A stretch of 64,000 nt of DNA from Rhodospirillum centenum SW (GCF_000016185.1 NC_011420.2:3077001-3141000), one strand, 5' to 3'; numbered from the stretch's first letter, positions 40,261-50,077 are shown. Notes: generated from the letters alone by a model not told the origin. Program-made: numbers and translations.

Positions 40261-40493
40261 ACGATGACGTCCAGGAACATGCCGCGGCGGTAGCGGGCGG
40301 GCAGGCGCAGGATGCCGTCCACCATCAGCGCCGCCAGTTCCCGCGCGCTGGGCCAGCGGTTGCCGGGCCGGCCGCGGACGGCGGCCGGGGCGGGAGCTTC
40401 GGCACGGGCGACGGCGCCGGTGCGGCGCTCGCCGTCGGGGATCGGACCGCCGGTGCGCGGCGACCCCGGCAGGGTGGGGCGTGTCTCGACCAT
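40257..40493 (-). CDS. Small hypothetical protein, 78 aa
   Basis: Unrecognised 78-aa protein, divergent from the FlgC-like gene. The N-terminal half is Pro/Arg/Ala-rich and probably disordered. The C-terminal half looks structured: NRWPSARELAALMVDGILRL then ARYRRGMFLDVIV. GAGGGAACGACC precedes the ATG at 40493, a reasonable ribosome site. It may be a regulator or partner of the neighbouring gene, but nothing in the sequence shows this. The competing frame over the same DNA is low complexity. Confidence 0.5.
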   Translation of the reverse strand: MVETRPTLPGSPRTGGPIPDGERRTGAVARAEAPAPAAVRGRPGNRWPSARELAALMVDGILRLPARYRRGMFLDVIV

Positions 40494-40636
40494 GGTCGTT
40501 CCCTCGCGGTGAAGCGCCGACCATAGCGGAAAACGCCCCGGCCCGGAAGCCGGGGACCGGCGAAGGTCCCTATCCTCCGGACCAGTTGCGCCGCCGCCCT
40601 GACGGACCGATACTCCCTCCGGAAGAGGACGGAACC

Positions 40637-41077
40637 ATGGTCGATCCCATCGCCATTGCCGGCAGCGGCATGACCGCCCAGGCCCGGCGTCTGGCCGCCG
40701 GGGCGGACAACATCGCCAACGCCCGCAGCACGGGCGCGCTGCCCGGCAGTGCGGCCGGTGCCCCGGCCGGCGCCACCGGGGCCGACACGCCGCGGCCCTA
40801 TGCCCCGGTCAGTTCCGGCCAGACGGCCGTCACCGGCCCGGACGGGCAGGGGATGGGCACCCGCGCCGTCTTCCGCGCCACCCAGCCGGCCTTCGTGCCG
40901 GAATTCTCCCCCGACAGTCCCTTCGCCGACGCTGACGGCATGGTCGCCGCCCCCAATGTCGATCTGGTCGGGGAGACGGTCGCCATGACCCAGGGCCTGG
41001 ACGCCTACAAGGCCAACCTCCGCGTCTTCGAGGCGGCGGACGAGCTGACGCGCGAGGCGCTGAACCTCACCGCCTGA
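40637..41077 (+). CDS. FlgC-like flagellar rod protein
   Basis: 146-aa protein with both ends of the flagellar rod/hook family. The N-terminal rod motif is IAGSGMTAQARRLAAGADNIANARSTG (given in parts: GSGMTAQARRL, ADNIANARSTG). The C-terminal D0 helix is MVAAPNVDLVGETVAMTQGL followed by ANLRVFEAADELTREAL. A variable Gly/Ala/Thr-rich middle lies between. It is close to FlgC, the proximal rod protein, but stands alone without flg genes, so it may be a paralogue rather than the canonical FlgC. GGAAGAGGACGGAACC precedes the ATG at 40637. Confidence 0.8.
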   Translation: MVDPIAIAGSGMTAQARRLAAGADNIANARSTGALPGSAAGAPAGATGADTPRPYAPVSSGQTAVTGPDGQGMGTRAVFRATQPAFVPEFSPDSPFADADGMVAAPNVDLVGETVAMTQGLDAYKANLRVFEAADELTREALNLTA

Positions 41078-41091
41078 TCCCCGTCTGATCC
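41070..41091 (+). repeat. 11-bp duplication across the FlgC-like stop codon
   Basis: CCGCCTGATCC (41070-41080, with the TGA stop) is followed directly by CCGTCTGATCC (41081-41091), 10 of 11 bases identical. Confidence 0.65.
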
Positions 41092-41230
41092 GGCCGGACC
41101 CGCGCCCGGTTCCCTGGCCGGGGTCCCTGCCCGTATCCGGCCCGCGGCCATGCGGGAAGGTCCGCTTGCGCCGGCGGGGCGGGGGGATTATCTAGATTTC
41201 ACAGTCCATGACCGTGGTTCAGGGGGCCCC

Positions 41231-42535
41231 TTGGCCGACCATTCCCATCTGCGGGGCAGGCGGGTCCTGCTGATCGTCAGCGGCGGCATCGCCGCCTACA
41301 AGACGCCCGAACTGGTCCGCCGCCTGCGCGAGCGCGGCTGCGCCGTGCGCTGCGTGCTGACCGACGGCGGTGCGCGCTTCGTCACCCCGCTCGCCCTCCA
41401 GGCGGTCAGCGAGGACACGGTCTACCGCGACCTCTGGGATCTGACGGACGAAAGCGAGATGGGCCACATCCAGCTTTCCCGGCAGGCCGACGTGCTGCTG
41501 GTCGCCCCGGCCAGCGCCAACATCCTGGCGAAAATGGCGCACGGGCTGGCCGACGATCTGGCCAGCACGGTGCTGCTGGCGACCGACAAGCCGGTGCTCG
41601 CCGCCCCGGCGATGAATGTCCGCATGTACGACCACCCGGCGACGCAGGCGAACCTCGCCACCCTGGCGGGCCGCGGCGTGGTGCTGGTCGGCCCGAACGA
41701 CGGCGTCATGGCCTGCGGCGAGTACGGCCCCGGCCGGATGAGCGAACCGCTGGAACTGGTGGACGCGCTGGCGGACTTCTTCGCGGCCCGGGCGGCCCGG
41801 GCGCCCCAGGCGACGGCACCGGCGCCCTTGGCCGGCCGGCACGCGCTGGTGACCAGCGGCCCCACCCACGAACCCATCGACCCGGTGCGCTACATCGCCA
41901 ACCGCTCCAGCGGCAAGCAGGGCCATGCCGTGGCCGCGGCCCTGGCGGAGCTGGGGGCGCGCGTCACCCTGGTCACCGGGCCGGTCGCCCTGCCCGATCC
42001 TTCCGGTGTCGAAACGATCAAGGTGGAGACGGCGGCCGAGATGCTGGCCGCGTGCCGCCGGGCGCTGCCGGCCGACATCGTCGTCGCCGCCGCGGCCGTG
42101 GCCGACTGGCGGGTGGCGGAGGAGGCGCCCCGGAAGCTGAAGAAGGACGGCGGCCCGCTGCCCCCGCTGCGCCTGGCGGAGAACCCGGACATCCTCGCCA
42201 CCCTTGCCACCGCCGGCCCGGACCGCCCGGAACTGGTGATTGGTTTCGCAGCCGAAACGACCGATCTGGTGGCCTATGCGCGGGCCAAGCTGGCGCGCAA
42301 GGGCTGCGACTGGATCGTCGCCAACGATGTCTCCCCCGCCACCGGCACCTTCGGCGGCGACAGCAACACGGTCCACCTGATCCGCCGCGACGGCGGGGAA
42401 GAGGCGTGGCCGCCCCTGCCCAAGGCGGAGGTGGCGCGGCGGCTGGCCCGCGCCGTCGCCGCCCGCTTCGCGCCCGCCGTTCCGGCCGACCCGGCCGCCG
42501 GCACCGACACCGTCCAGCCCGGGATTCCCGCATGA
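41231..42535 (+). CDS. coaBC: Bifunctional phosphopantothenoylcysteine decarboxylase/synthetase (CoaBC)
   Basis: About 434-aa enzyme for two steps of coenzyme A synthesis: 4'-phosphopantothenate to phosphopantothenoylcysteine (CTP-dependent CoaB), then decarboxylation to 4'-phosphopantetheine (FMN-dependent CoaC). CoaC part: [20 protein letters not shown], the [20 protein letters not shown] region with the catalytic His, [14 protein letters not shown], and [12 protein letters not shown] with the catalytic Cys. CoaB part from ~residue 190: [31 protein letters not shown], and [11 protein letters not shown] 41231 after GGGGG is my preferred start, since homologues begin just before the GGIAAYK segment; ATG 41150 is possible. 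ATGA overlap with dut. Confidence 0.94.
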   Translation: MADHSHLRGRRVLLIVSGGIAAYKTPELVRRLRERGCAVRCVLTDGGARFVTPLALQAVSEDTVYRDLWDLTDESEMGHIQLSRQADVLLVAPASANILAKMAHGLADDLASTVLLATDKPVLAAPAMNVRMYDHPATQANLATLAGRGVVLVGPNDGVMACGEYGPGRMSEPLELVDALADFFAARAARAPQATAPAPLAGRHALVTSGPTHEPIDPVRYIANRSSGKQGHAVAAALAELGARVTLVTGPVALPDPSGVETIKVETAAEMLAACRRALPADIVVAAAAVADWRVAEEAPRKLKKDGGPLPPLRLAENPDILATLATAGPDRPELVIGFAAETTDLVAYARAKLARKGCDWIVANDVSPATGTFGGDSNTVHLIRRDGGEEAWPPLPKAEVARRLARAVAARFAPAVPADPAAGTDTVQPGIPA

Positions 42536-42987
42536 CCGACCTCAGCATCGCCGTCACCCGGCTGCCGCACGGGGCCGACCTGCCGCTGCCCGCCTATGCC
42601 ACGGAGCATGCCGCCGGCATGGACCTGCTGGCGGCGGTGGCGGAGCCCGTGATCCTTGCGCCGGGGGAGCGCCGGCTGATCCCCACCGGCCTCGCCATCG
42701 CCCTGCCCGACGGCTACGAGGCGCAGGTGCGCCCGCGCTCCGGGCTGGCGCTGAAGCACGGCATCACCCTGCTGAACAGCCCCGGCACGATCGACGCGGA
42801 CTACCGCGGCGAGGTCGGGGTGATCCTCGCCAACCTGGGCGCCGACCCCTTCACGGTCGAACGCGGCATGCGCATCGCCCAGATGGTGATCGCCCGCTAC
42901 GCCCGCGCCGCCTGGGACGTGGTGGACAGCCTGCCCGCCAGCGCCCGCGGCAGCGGCGGCTTCGGCTCGACGGGGACGCGGGGATGA
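42532..42987 (+). CDS. dut: dUTP diphosphatase (Dut)
   Basis: 151-aa trimeric dUTPase that hydrolyses dUTP to dUMP and PPi, keeping uracil out of DNA. All five motifs are present: AGMDLLAAV (1), [12 protein letters not shown] (2), [15 protein letters not shown] (3), [11 protein letters not shown] (4) and [13 protein letters not shown] (5). ATG 42532 overlaps the coaBC stop (ATGA). coaBC-dut is a widely conserved pair in proteobacteria. Confidence 0.97.
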   Translation: MTDLSIAVTRLPHGADLPLPAYATEHAAGMDLLAAVAEPVILAPGERRLIPTGLAIALPDGYEAQVRPRSGLALKHGITLLNSPGTIDADYRGEVGVILANLGADPFTVERGMRIAQMVIARYARAAWDVVDSLPASARGSGGFGSTGTRG

Positions 42988-43052
42988 ACCGGCACCGCCG
43001 TCCGCGTTTGTCTGATCGATACTACGTCCGTCTCTTGCGCCATCGCAGCGCA

Positions 43053-43070
43053 TGTCGTATTGATACGACA
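43053..43070 (+). promoter_or_regulatory. Palindromic operator of the Phd-PIN module
   Basis: TGTCGTA-TTGA-TACGACA is a perfect 7-bp inverted repeat, 21 bp upstream of the antitoxin start. Phd/YefM antitoxins autoregulate by binding such palindromes, so this is the likely operator. Confidence 0.7.
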
Positions 43071-43090
43071 AGTGCTTCCGGGAGGGTCAG

Positions 43091-43348
43091 ATGGAACCTG
43101 TGACCAGTCTCACCGGCAGGGATTTCAACCGCGACATCGGCGGCGCCAAGTCATTGGCCGACCAGGGGCCGGTCATCGTCACGGATCGCGGCGCACCGGC
43201 CTACGTCCTGATGACCTATGAGACGTTTCGGCGTCTCGCGGGCGCCGGCCGCAGCGTGGCGGACGTGTTGGACGATCCGGCCGGATACGACATCGACTTC
43301 GAGCCTGAGGCGGTCTCCCTGGGCCTCCGGTCGGCGGACCTCGGCTGA
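43091..43348 (+). CDS. Phd/YefM-family antitoxin
   Basis: 85-aa antitoxin. The Phd-type N terminus (SLTGRDFNRDIGGAKSLADQ) is followed by GPVIVTDRGAPAYVLMTYE, the typical beta-hairpin of the DNA-binding domain. The acidic C-terminal tail (DDPAGYDIDFEPEAVSL) should wrap the toxin. GGGAGGG precedes the ATG. The stop overlaps the start of the PIN toxin gene (TGATG), so the pair is translationally coupled. Confidence 0.9.
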   Translation: MEPVTSLTGRDFNRDIGGAKSLADQGPVIVTDRGAPAYVLMTYETFRRLAGAGRSVADVLDDPAGYDIDFEPEAVSLGLRSADLG

Positions 43349-43752
43349 TGTACCTTCTGGACACCGTGACGGTATCCGCGCTGCGGACGCTTGCACGGCA
43401 GCCCGCCGCCGTGCAGGACTGGGCCCGCCGGCTGCCGGTCGCCGATTGCCGCCTGTCGGCCGTGACGGTGCTGGAACTCGACCTTGGACGGCTGCGGGTG
43501 GCGCGGCGGGACGCGGCCCAGGGGGATCGCCTGTCGGCGTGGATCGACAGGATCGTGGAGGCCTATCCGGTTCTGGCGGTGGACCTGGCCGTCGCCCGCC
43601 GGGCCGCCACTCTCCACATCCCCGACCCCCGGCCGGAGCGGGACGCGCTGATCGCCGCCACGGCGCTCGTGCACGGGCTCACGCTGGTGACGCGGAACGT
43701 CAGGGACTTCGAGCCGACGGGTGTGCCGCTGCTGAACCCCTGGGCGGGCTGA
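43348..43752 (+). CDS. PIN-domain toxin (VapC/FitB-like ribonuclease)
   Basis: 134-aa PIN-domain RNase, the toxin of the pair with the Phd-type antitoxin. Metal-binding acids: Asp5 in YLLDTVTVSAL, Glu in AVTVLELDLGRLR, and Asp in PERDALIAATALVHGLTL followed by TRNVRDFEPTGV. All four expected acidic positions appear present, so it should be active. A YefM/Phd-type antitoxin with a PIN toxin is a common mixed pairing (FitAB-like or VapBC-like). Confidence 0.9.
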   Translation: MYLLDTVTVSALRTLARQPAAVQDWARRLPVADCRLSAVTVLELDLGRLRVARRDAAQGDRLSAWIDRIVEAYPVLAVDLAVARRAATLHIPDPRPERDALIAATALVHGLTLVTRNVRDFEPTGVPLLNPWAG

Positions 43753-43930
43753 CACCCCGAAAGGAATGAGCGCGATGGTCCCCGGCAAGCACCGCCCGAT
43801 CGACGCGATGCCCGCCGCCACTCTCTGCATCACTCCTCCATCCGATTTGGGTATGGTCTGCCGGATCAGGCCTGTCCCGGAGCCCCCTTCCTCTCCCTTC
43901 CGTTTCCGCCCAACACCAGGTCCGCCGACC

Positions 43931-44386
43931 ATGCTCCGCCTTTCCAAGAAACTGGTCTTCGCCATCGAGACGGTGCTGGACATCGCCTACAACGCCGGCT
44001 CAGCGCCGGTGCAGTCGGCGGAGATCACGGCCCGCCAGGGCATTCCCAAGCGCTATCTGGAGCAGGTGCTCCAGGCCCTGGTGCGGGCCGGGGTGCTGGC
44101 CGGGGTGCGGGGGCCGCGCGGCGGCTACCGGCTGGCGAAGGAGCGCCGCCGCATCACGGTGGGCGAGATCGTGCGCGTCGTCCGCTCGCTGGAGCAGGCG
44201 ACCGATCCCATCGAGGAACCGGCCGGCTCGGAACTGGGCATGCGCGTCGTCCGTCCGCTCTGGGCCGAGTTGCAGGAAGAGGTGATGCAGCGGCTGGACC
44301 GCACCAGCATCGAGGATCTCTGCCTGCGCGCCCACCAGGAGGGAATCCGCAGCGAGGCGCAGACGAAGCTCGATTTCTCCATTTGA
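43931..44386 (+). CDS. Rrf2 family transcriptional regulator
   Basis: 151-aa winged-helix regulator of the Rrf2 family. Helix-turn-helix and wing: FAIETVLDIAYNAGSAPVQS, ITARQGIPKRYLEQVLQAL, VRGPRGGYRLAKERRRITVG. It lacks the three-cysteine cluster of IscR/NsrR-type members (only one Cys, in IEDLCLRAHQ), so it is unlikely to hold an Fe-S cluster. Members without cysteines, such as CymR, respond to cysteine synthase or its metabolites. It lies 72 bp upstream of cysK on the same strand, which supports control of cysteine synthesis. The start is ATG 43931. Confidence 0.88.
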   Translation: MLRLSKKLVFAIETVLDIAYNAGSAPVQSAEITARQGIPKRYLEQVLQALVRAGVLAGVRGPRGGYRLAKERRRITVGEIVRVVRSLEQATDPIEEPAGSELGMRVVRPLWAELQEEVMQRLDRTSIEDLCLRAHQEGIRSEAQTKLDFSI

Positions 44387-44404
44387 GCCGGCGGCATCCG
44401 GGCT

Positions 44405-44433
44405 TATATACATCTGTGACCGCGAAATTCGCG
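44405..44433 (+). promoter_or_regulatory. Candidate cysK promoter and operator
   Basis: An AT-rich TATATA element (44405-44410) is followed by the perfect palindrome CGCGAAATTCGCG (44421-44433), 26 bp before the cysK start. The palindrome could be the operator for the Rrf2 regulator encoded upstream; this is inferred from position. Confidence 0.5.
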
Positions 44434-44458
44434 CTATTCACAGTTATGGAGGCGTACA

Positions 44459-45460
<1,002 letters not shown>

Positions 45461-45522
45461 CGCGACACTGACCCCGCCCGCGGGCCCGGCCAGGGCCGCG
45501 GGCGGCGGGAAGCGACGCTTCT

Positions 45523-45930
45523 TTACTCGGGTGCCAGCCAGTCTTCCGCGATCAGTCCTTCAACGCGGCGGAATTCGCCGAGATTGCCAGTCACGACCGT
45601 AAGCCCTCGGCTGCGCGCATGTCCCGCAATCATGAGGTCATAGGGCCCGATAACCTGGCCAATCCGTTCGAGCGACGCCCGGATATCCGCGAAATGCCCG
45701 GCTGCATCCGCATCGAAGGCAAGAACATCAAGACGTTCGGCGAACCGCTCCACGTCCTCTCTGACGGCTGCCGGACGGGCCGACCGGGCGGCACCATGCA
45801 GAAGCTCGCCCAGGGTAACGACTGAAATGCAAAGGCTGCCAGCCTCGTCGTTGAAGCGTTGGCGCACGCCCTGCGGCCGGTCCCGAAGGACCCGGATGCA
45901 GACATTCGTGTCCAACATGAAACGAAGCAC
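45523..45930 (-). CDS. vapC: VapC-type PIN-domain toxin
   Basis: 135-aa PIN ribonuclease. Classical motifs FMLDTNVCIRVLRD (first Asp), SVVTLGELLHGAARS (Glu), GPYDLMIAGHARSRGLTVVT (Asp) and NLGEFRRVEGL. This is the VapC/FitB group that typically cuts tRNA or rRNA. The GTG at 45930 directly follows the vapB stop; ATG 45918 (MLDTNV) is an alternative start. It forms an operon with the upstream VapB. Confidence 0.93.
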   Translation of the reverse strand: MLRFMLDTNVCIRVLRDRPQGVRQRFNDEAGSLCISVVTLGELLHGAARSARPAAVREDVERFAERLDVLAFDADAAGHFADIRASLERIGQVIGPYDLMIAGHARSRGLTVVTGNLGEFRRVEGLIAEDWLAPE

Positions 45931-46155
45931 TCAGAAGCTCTCCCGCTTCTGTGCGGCAGGTTGCGCGCGCTCCGGCAGGTCGGTGCCCGGGGCATCGAAG
46001 AAATCGTCCCAGGCTCCGGTTGCCGGGACGATCAGCCGGGCGGCACCCTGCTTCAGGATCATCACGTCCCGCACACCGTCGGGAAAGGCGATCTCCTTCG
46101 GCAGCCGGACCGCCTGCCGGCTGTTCGACCGGAGCAGTTTCGTGCGAACGGTCAT
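45931..46155 (-). CDS. vapB: VapB-type antitoxin (AbrB/MazE fold)
   Basis: 74-aa antitoxin with a swapped-hairpin SpoVT-AbrB DNA-binding domain: TKLLRSNSRQAVRLPKEIAF and VRDVMILKQGAARLIVP. The C-terminal tail (WDDFFDAPGTDLPERAQ) is the VapC-binding region typical of VapB. The start is ATG 46155. The neighbouring toxin gene starts immediately at its stop codon. Confidence 0.92.
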   Translation of the reverse strand: MTVRTKLLRSNSRQAVRLPKEIAFPDGVRDVMILKQGAARLIVPATGAWDDFFDAPGTDLPERAQPAAQKRESF

Positions 46156-46254
46156 GCCGTCCTCCCTTCTCGTCGGAACGACTATATGCCCCTTGCCGCC
46201 GGGCCGGCAACGGGGCCTCGCCACGTCCTCCCGTCCCCGCTATCATCCCGCGCC

Positions 46255-47085
46255 ATGACGCCCGCGAGCCCCCTTTCCGACGACCAGATCGAGCGGTACG
46301 CCCGGCACATCATGCTGAAGGAGGTGGGCGGCCGCGGGCAGGAGCGGCTGCTGGCCTCCTCCGTGCTGGTGGTGGGGGCCGGCGGGCTGGGCTCGCCGCT
46401 GCTGCTCTATCTCGCCGCCGCCGGCGTCGGCCGCATCGGCGTGATCGACCACGACTCGGTGGATCTCTCCAACCTGCAACGGCAGGTGATCCATGACGGC
46501 GCCTCGGTCGGCCGCCCGAAGGTGGAGAGTGCGGCCGCCCGCATCGCCGCCCTCACGCCCGACGTGCGGGTGGAGGCGCATGCCGAGCGGCTGACCCCGG
46601 CCAACGTGCTGGGGCTGGTCTCCCGCTACGACGTGGTGGCCGACGGCTCGGACAATTTCGCCACCCGCTTCCTGCTGAACGATGCCTGCTTCTTCGCCGG
46701 GAAGACGCTGGTCAGTGCGGCCATGCTGCGCTTCGATGCCCAGCTTTCCGTCTTCAAGGCGCATCTGGGGGAGCCGCACCCCTGCTACCGCTGCATCTTC
46801 CGCGAGCCGCCGCCGCCCGGCACCATCCCGTCCTGCTCCGAAGGCGGGGTGCTGGGGGCGCTGCCGGGGGCGATGGGCTCCCTGCAGGCGATCGAGGTGC
46901 TGAAGGAACTGCTGGGCATCGGGGAGAGCCTGTCCGGCCGGCTGCTGCTGGTCGCCGCGCTGGAGACCAGCTTCCGCACGGTCAGGGTGCGGCGCGATCC
47001 GGGCTGCCCGCTCTGCGGCGGCGATCCCGTCTACCGGGACCTCTCGCACCATCTGCCGCCCCAGGGGCAGGCCGCCCATGGCTGA
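46255..47085 (+). CDS. moeB: MoeB/ThiF-type adenylyltransferase
   Basis: 276-aa E1-like enzyme that adenylates the C-terminal Gly of a MoaD- or ThiS-type sulfur carrier. N terminus LSDDQIERYARHIMLKEVGG, ATP-binding VLVVGAGGLGSPLLLYLAAA, and DHDSVDLSNLQRQVIHDG. Zinc cysteines: CYRC and CPLC. The conserved Cys in IPSCSEGGVLGALPG is the candidate active cysteine. No rhodanese domain. No moaD or thiS gene is adjacent; molybdopterin synthesis (MoeB) is the usual assignment, but a ThiF or thiocarboxylate role cannot be excluded. The start is ATG 46255, and the 3' end overlaps the next gene by 8 bp. Confidence 0.9.
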   Translation: MTPASPLSDDQIERYARHIMLKEVGGRGQERLLASSVLVVGAGGLGSPLLLYLAAAGVGRIGVIDHDSVDLSNLQRQVIHDGASVGRPKVESAAARIAALTPDVRVEAHAERLTPANVLGLVSRYDVVADGSDNFATRFLLNDACFFAGKTLVSAAMLRFDAQLSVFKAHLGEPHPCYRCIFREPPPPGTIPSCSEGGVLGALPGAMGSLQAIEVLKELLGIGESLSGRLLLVAALETSFRTVRVRRDPGCPLCGGDPVYRDLSHHLPPQGQAAHG

Positions 47086-47503
47086 CGCCGCTCCCGGTCT
47101 CGCCCTCATCGTGCAGTCCGGCGGCTTCGACCGGGTGCATTACGCCTTCGCCCTGGCCGCGGCGGCGGCGGCCATCGGCCGTCCGGCGATCCTGTTCGTC
47201 ACCGGCCGCGCCCTGCCCGTGCTGACGCCGGAGCCCGGCTGGCACGCCCTGGACCCGGCCGACGACGGCTCCCCGCCGGCGGCGCGCGAGCGGTATCTCG
47301 CGGAGCGCGGCCTCGCCACCCTGGCGGAACTGGTGGATTCCTGCGGCGCCCTGGGCGTGCGCGTCATCGCCTGCGAGCTGGGCTGGCGCAGCCTGGGACA
47401 CGACGCCGCCCCGCCGACCCGCCCGGAGCTGCGGGTGGAGACGGCGGGGCTCGTCACCCTGCTGACGACGGCGGGACCCGGCTGGCAGATGGTCTTCGTC
47501 TGA
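47078..47503 (+). CDS. DsrE-like protein
   Basis: 141-aa small protein resembling DsrE/DsrF-type sulfur-handling proteins: LALIVQSGGFDRVHYAFALA, AAIGRPAILFVTGRALPVL, LVDSCGALGVRVIACELGWR. Two cysteines (VDSCG and IACELG) lie at positions often used for sulfur transfer in this fold. It is translated from an ATG overlapping the moeB stop, so it is probably a partner in sulfur transfer to a carrier protein. Function not proven. Confidence 0.75.
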   Translation: MADAAPGLALIVQSGGFDRVHYAFALAAAAAAIGRPAILFVTGRALPVLTPEPGWHALDPADDGSPPAARERYLAERGLATLAELVDSCGALGVRVIACELGWRSLGHDAAPPTRPELRVETAGLVTLLTTAGPGWQMVFV

Positions 47504-47579
47504 TGCCCGTCCCGCTGCCGCCCGCCTGAAACCACCTGTCTGACGCCACCTGCCCGCGCCGTTCCCCCGAGGACGTTCC

Positions 47580-48452
47580 ATGCCCGAACTGCCCGAAGTC
47601 GAGACGGTCCGCCGCGGCCTGGAGATGAAGATTGCGGGCCGGGTGCTGGTGCGGGTGGCGCAGTACCGTCCCGACCTGCGCTTTCCCCTGCCCGAGCGGT
47701 TCGCCGCGCGGCTGACCGGGCTGCGCGTGGCCGGCCTGTTCCGCCGGGCCAAGTATCTGCTGATCCGGCTGGAGGGCAGCGCCGAGGGGCCGCTGGTCTG
47801 GCTGGTCCATCTGGGCATGTCCGGCACCCTGGTGGTGCGCCGCGGCCCGCCGGGTCCGCCGGGGCCGCACGACCATCTGGTGTTCGAGACCGATCCCCCG
47901 CCCGGCGAGGCGCAGGGCTGGGTCGTCACCTACAACGACGTGCGCCGTTTCGGCTTCATGGACCTGTTCCCGGAAGCGCTGCTGGACAGCCACCCGATGC
48001 TGGCTTGCCTGGGGCCGGAGCCGCTGGGCAACGGCTTCGATGCCGAGGAACTGTCGCGCCGGCTGGCCGGGAAGATCACGCCGATCAAGGCGGCGCTGCT
48101 GGACCAGACGGTGGTGGCGGGCCTTGGCAACATCTATGTCTGCGAATCGCTGTTCCGCGCCGGCATCAGCCCGCGCCGGCTGGCGCACACGGTGGCCGGC
48201 CGGCGGGCCGGGCGGCTGGTCCCGGCGATCCGCGACGTGCTGACCGAGGCCATCGCCGCCGGCGGTTCCAGCCTGCGCGACTATGTGCAGTCGGACGGCG
48301 AACTGGGCTATTTCCAGCACAGCTTCAAGGTCTATGGCCGGGAGGGCGAGCCCTGCCCCGGCTGCGACTGCGACCCCGTCCGCACCGGGGGCATCGCCCG
48401 GATCGTCCAGTCCGGCCGGTCCACCTTCTATTGTCCCCGCCACCAGCGCTGA
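47580..48452 (+). CDS. mutM: Formamidopyrimidine-DNA glycosylase (Fpg/MutM)
   Basis: 290-aa base-excision repair enzyme that removes 8-oxoguanine and formamidopyrimidines and nicks DNA by beta,delta-elimination. Catalytic Pro2-Glu3 in [17 protein letters not shown], Lys in [10 protein letters not shown], helix-two-turns-helix with [19 protein letters not shown], and [13 protein letters not shown]. The C-terminal zinc finger has CPGC ... CPRH: the fourth ligand, usually Cys, is His here. The start is ATG 47580. Confidence 0.95.
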   Translation: MPELPEVETVRRGLEMKIAGRVLVRVAQYRPDLRFPLPERFAARLTGLRVAGLFRRAKYLLIRLEGSAEGPLVWLVHLGMSGTLVVRRGPPGPPGPHDHLVFETDPPPGEAQGWVVTYNDVRRFGFMDLFPEALLDSHPMLACLGPEPLGNGFDAEELSRRLAGKITPIKAALLDQTVVAGLGNIYVCESLFRAGISPRRLAHTVAGRRAGRLVPAIRDVLTEAIAAGGSSLRDYVQSDGELGYFQHSFKVYGREGEPCPGCDCDPVRTGGIARIVQSGRSTFYCPRHQR

Positions 48453-48466
48453 TGTAGGACAGCCCG

Positions 48467-48868
48467 ATGCGCCCGCCCGCCTCCCCCCGCCCGTTGCTGT
48501 TGACGGCCGTTCTTCTGGCGGGTCTGGTGGCCCTGCCGACGCCCTGGACCCGGACGGGACAGGCGGCGGACGGCGCCTTCGTGGCGGGGACGGAGGACCT
48601 GCCGCTGATGCCCGGCTTCGTTCTGCTGGCGGACGAGACGCTGGTGTTCGACAAGCCGGACGGCCGCATCGTCCAGGCGGTGGCGGCCGGGCCGGCGGCG
48701 CTGGCCGAGGTCCGCGCCTTCTACGACGGCACCCTGCCGCAGCTCGGCTGGAAGCCGGCCGGGGCGGGGCGCTGGCTGCGCGAGGGCGAACGGCTGGAAC
48801 TGCGGCTGGACCGGGCCCAGGGGCGTACCCTGGTCCGCCTCACCCTGGCGCCGCAGGACAGGAACTGA
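48467..48868 (+). CDS. Exported hypothetical protein, 133 aa
   Basis: 133-aa protein with a signal peptide (LLLTAVLLAGLVALPTPWTRTGQA, cleavage before ADGAFV). The mature domain (DLPLMPGFVLLADETLVFDK, IVQAVAAGPAALAEVRAFYD, LPQLGWKPAGAGRWLREGER) is seen in alphaproteobacterial periplasmic proteins of unknown function. It begins 14 bp after mutM and may be cotranscribed with it and the enoyl-CoA hydratase gene. Confidence 0.75.
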   Translation: MRPPASPRPLLLTAVLLAGLVALPTPWTRTGQAADGAFVAGTEDLPLMPGFVLLADETLVFDKPDGRIVQAVAAGPAALAEVRAFYDGTLPQLGWKPAGAGRWLREGERLELRLDRAQGRTLVRLTLAPQDRN

Positions 48869-48895
48869 CGATCCAACCCGGAGAGGAAAGCGACA

Positions 48896-49672
48896 ATGCC
48901 TTACGAGAACATCCAGGTGGAGACGCGGGGCCGCGTCGGCCTTGTCCGGCTGAACCGCCCCAAGGCGCTGAACGCCCTGTCCGACGGGCTGGTCACCGAC
49001 CTCCAGGCGGCGCTGGACGCCTTCGAGGACGATCCGGAGATCCATGTCATCGTCGTCACCGGGTCGGAGAAGGCCTTCGCGGCCGGCGCCGACATCAAGG
49101 AGATGGCGGACAAGTCGCACATGGATGCCTATCTGGGCGACTTCATCACCCGCAAATGGGGCCGGCTGGGCACCTGCCGCAAGCCGACCATCGCCGCCGT
49201 CGCCGGCTATGCCCTGGGCGGCGGCTGCGAACTGGCGATGATGGCGGACATCATCATCGCCGCCGACACCGCGAAGTTCGGCCAGCCGGAGATCACCATC
49301 GGCACCATCCCGGGCTCCGGCGGCACGCAGCGCCTGACCCGGCTGGTGGGCAAGTCCAAGGCCATGCTGATGTGCCTGACCGGCTGGCAGATGACGGCGG
49401 AGGAGGCGGAGCGCGCCGGACTCGTCGCCAAGGTGGTGCCGGCCGCCGACCTGCTGGACGAGACGCTGAAGATCGCCGACCGCATCGCGTCGATGTCGCT
49501 GCCCGTGGCGATGATGACCAAGGAATGCGTCAACCGCTCCTATGAATCGACCCTGGCCGAGGGTATCCTGTTCGAGCGGCGGGTCTTCCATTCCACCTTC
49601 GGGCTGGAGGACCGGAAAGAGGGGATGAGCGCCTTCGTCGAGAAGCGCCAGCCCAACTTCCGCGACCGCTGA
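48896..49672 (+). CDS. Enoyl-CoA hydratase
   Basis: 258-aa crotonase-fold enzyme that hydrates trans-2-enoyl-CoA in beta-oxidation. Oxyanion-hole segments [16 protein letters not shown] and [16 protein letters not shown], and catalytic Glu residues in [13 protein letters not shown] and [21 protein letters not shown]-terminal trimerisation tail [24 protein letters not shown] precedes the ATG at 48896. The full catalytic pair suggests a true hydratase of the FadB1/PaaF type. Cytosolic. Confidence 0.94.
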   Translation: MPYENIQVETRGRVGLVRLNRPKALNALSDGLVTDLQAALDAFEDDPEIHVIVVTGSEKAFAAGADIKEMADKSHMDAYLGDFITRKWGRLGTCRKPTIAAVAGYALGGGCELAMMADIIIAADTAKFGQPEITIGTIPGSGGTQRLTRLVGKSKAMLMCLTGWQMTAEEAERAGLVAKVVPAADLLDETLKIADRIASMSLPVAMMTKECVNRSYESTLAEGILFERRVFHSTFGLEDRKEGMSAFVEKRQPNFRDR

Positions 49673-49810
49673 TCCCAGTTTCCGCCGCAAGGGGCTGCGG
49701 CACATGGGACGGGTGCGCAGCCCCCCGCTCTGACTCGCTTGACGCGCACCCTGTCCCCGAACTATAAGCGCCGCTTCCAACGGCACCGGCGTGTCCGCGA
49801 AGGGTCTCCT

Positions 49811-50077
49811 ATGGCAAATCATAAGTCCGCTGAAAAGCGTATCCGTCAGATCAAGAAGCGCACCGAGATCAACCGGGCGCGCATCAGCCGTATCCGCACC
49901 TTCGTGAAGAAGGTCGAGCTGGCGATCGCCAGCGGCGACAAGGCGGCGGCCAATGAGGCCTTCCGTGAGGCCCAGCCCGAGCTGATGCGCGGCGCCACCA
50001 AGGGCGTCCTGCACCGCAACACGGTCTCGCGCAAGCTCTCCCGCCTGAACCAGCGGATCAAGGCGCTCGGCGCCTGA
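49811..50077 (+). CDS. rpsT: 30S ribosomal protein S20
   Basis: 88-aa helical ribosomal protein that binds 16S rRNA early in 30S assembly. The sequence starts [20 protein letters not shown] and ends [15 protein letters not shown], both family signatures. The start is ATG 49811. It is followed by a strong intrinsic terminator and then dnaA, the usual order in many alphaproteobacteria. Confidence 0.98.
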
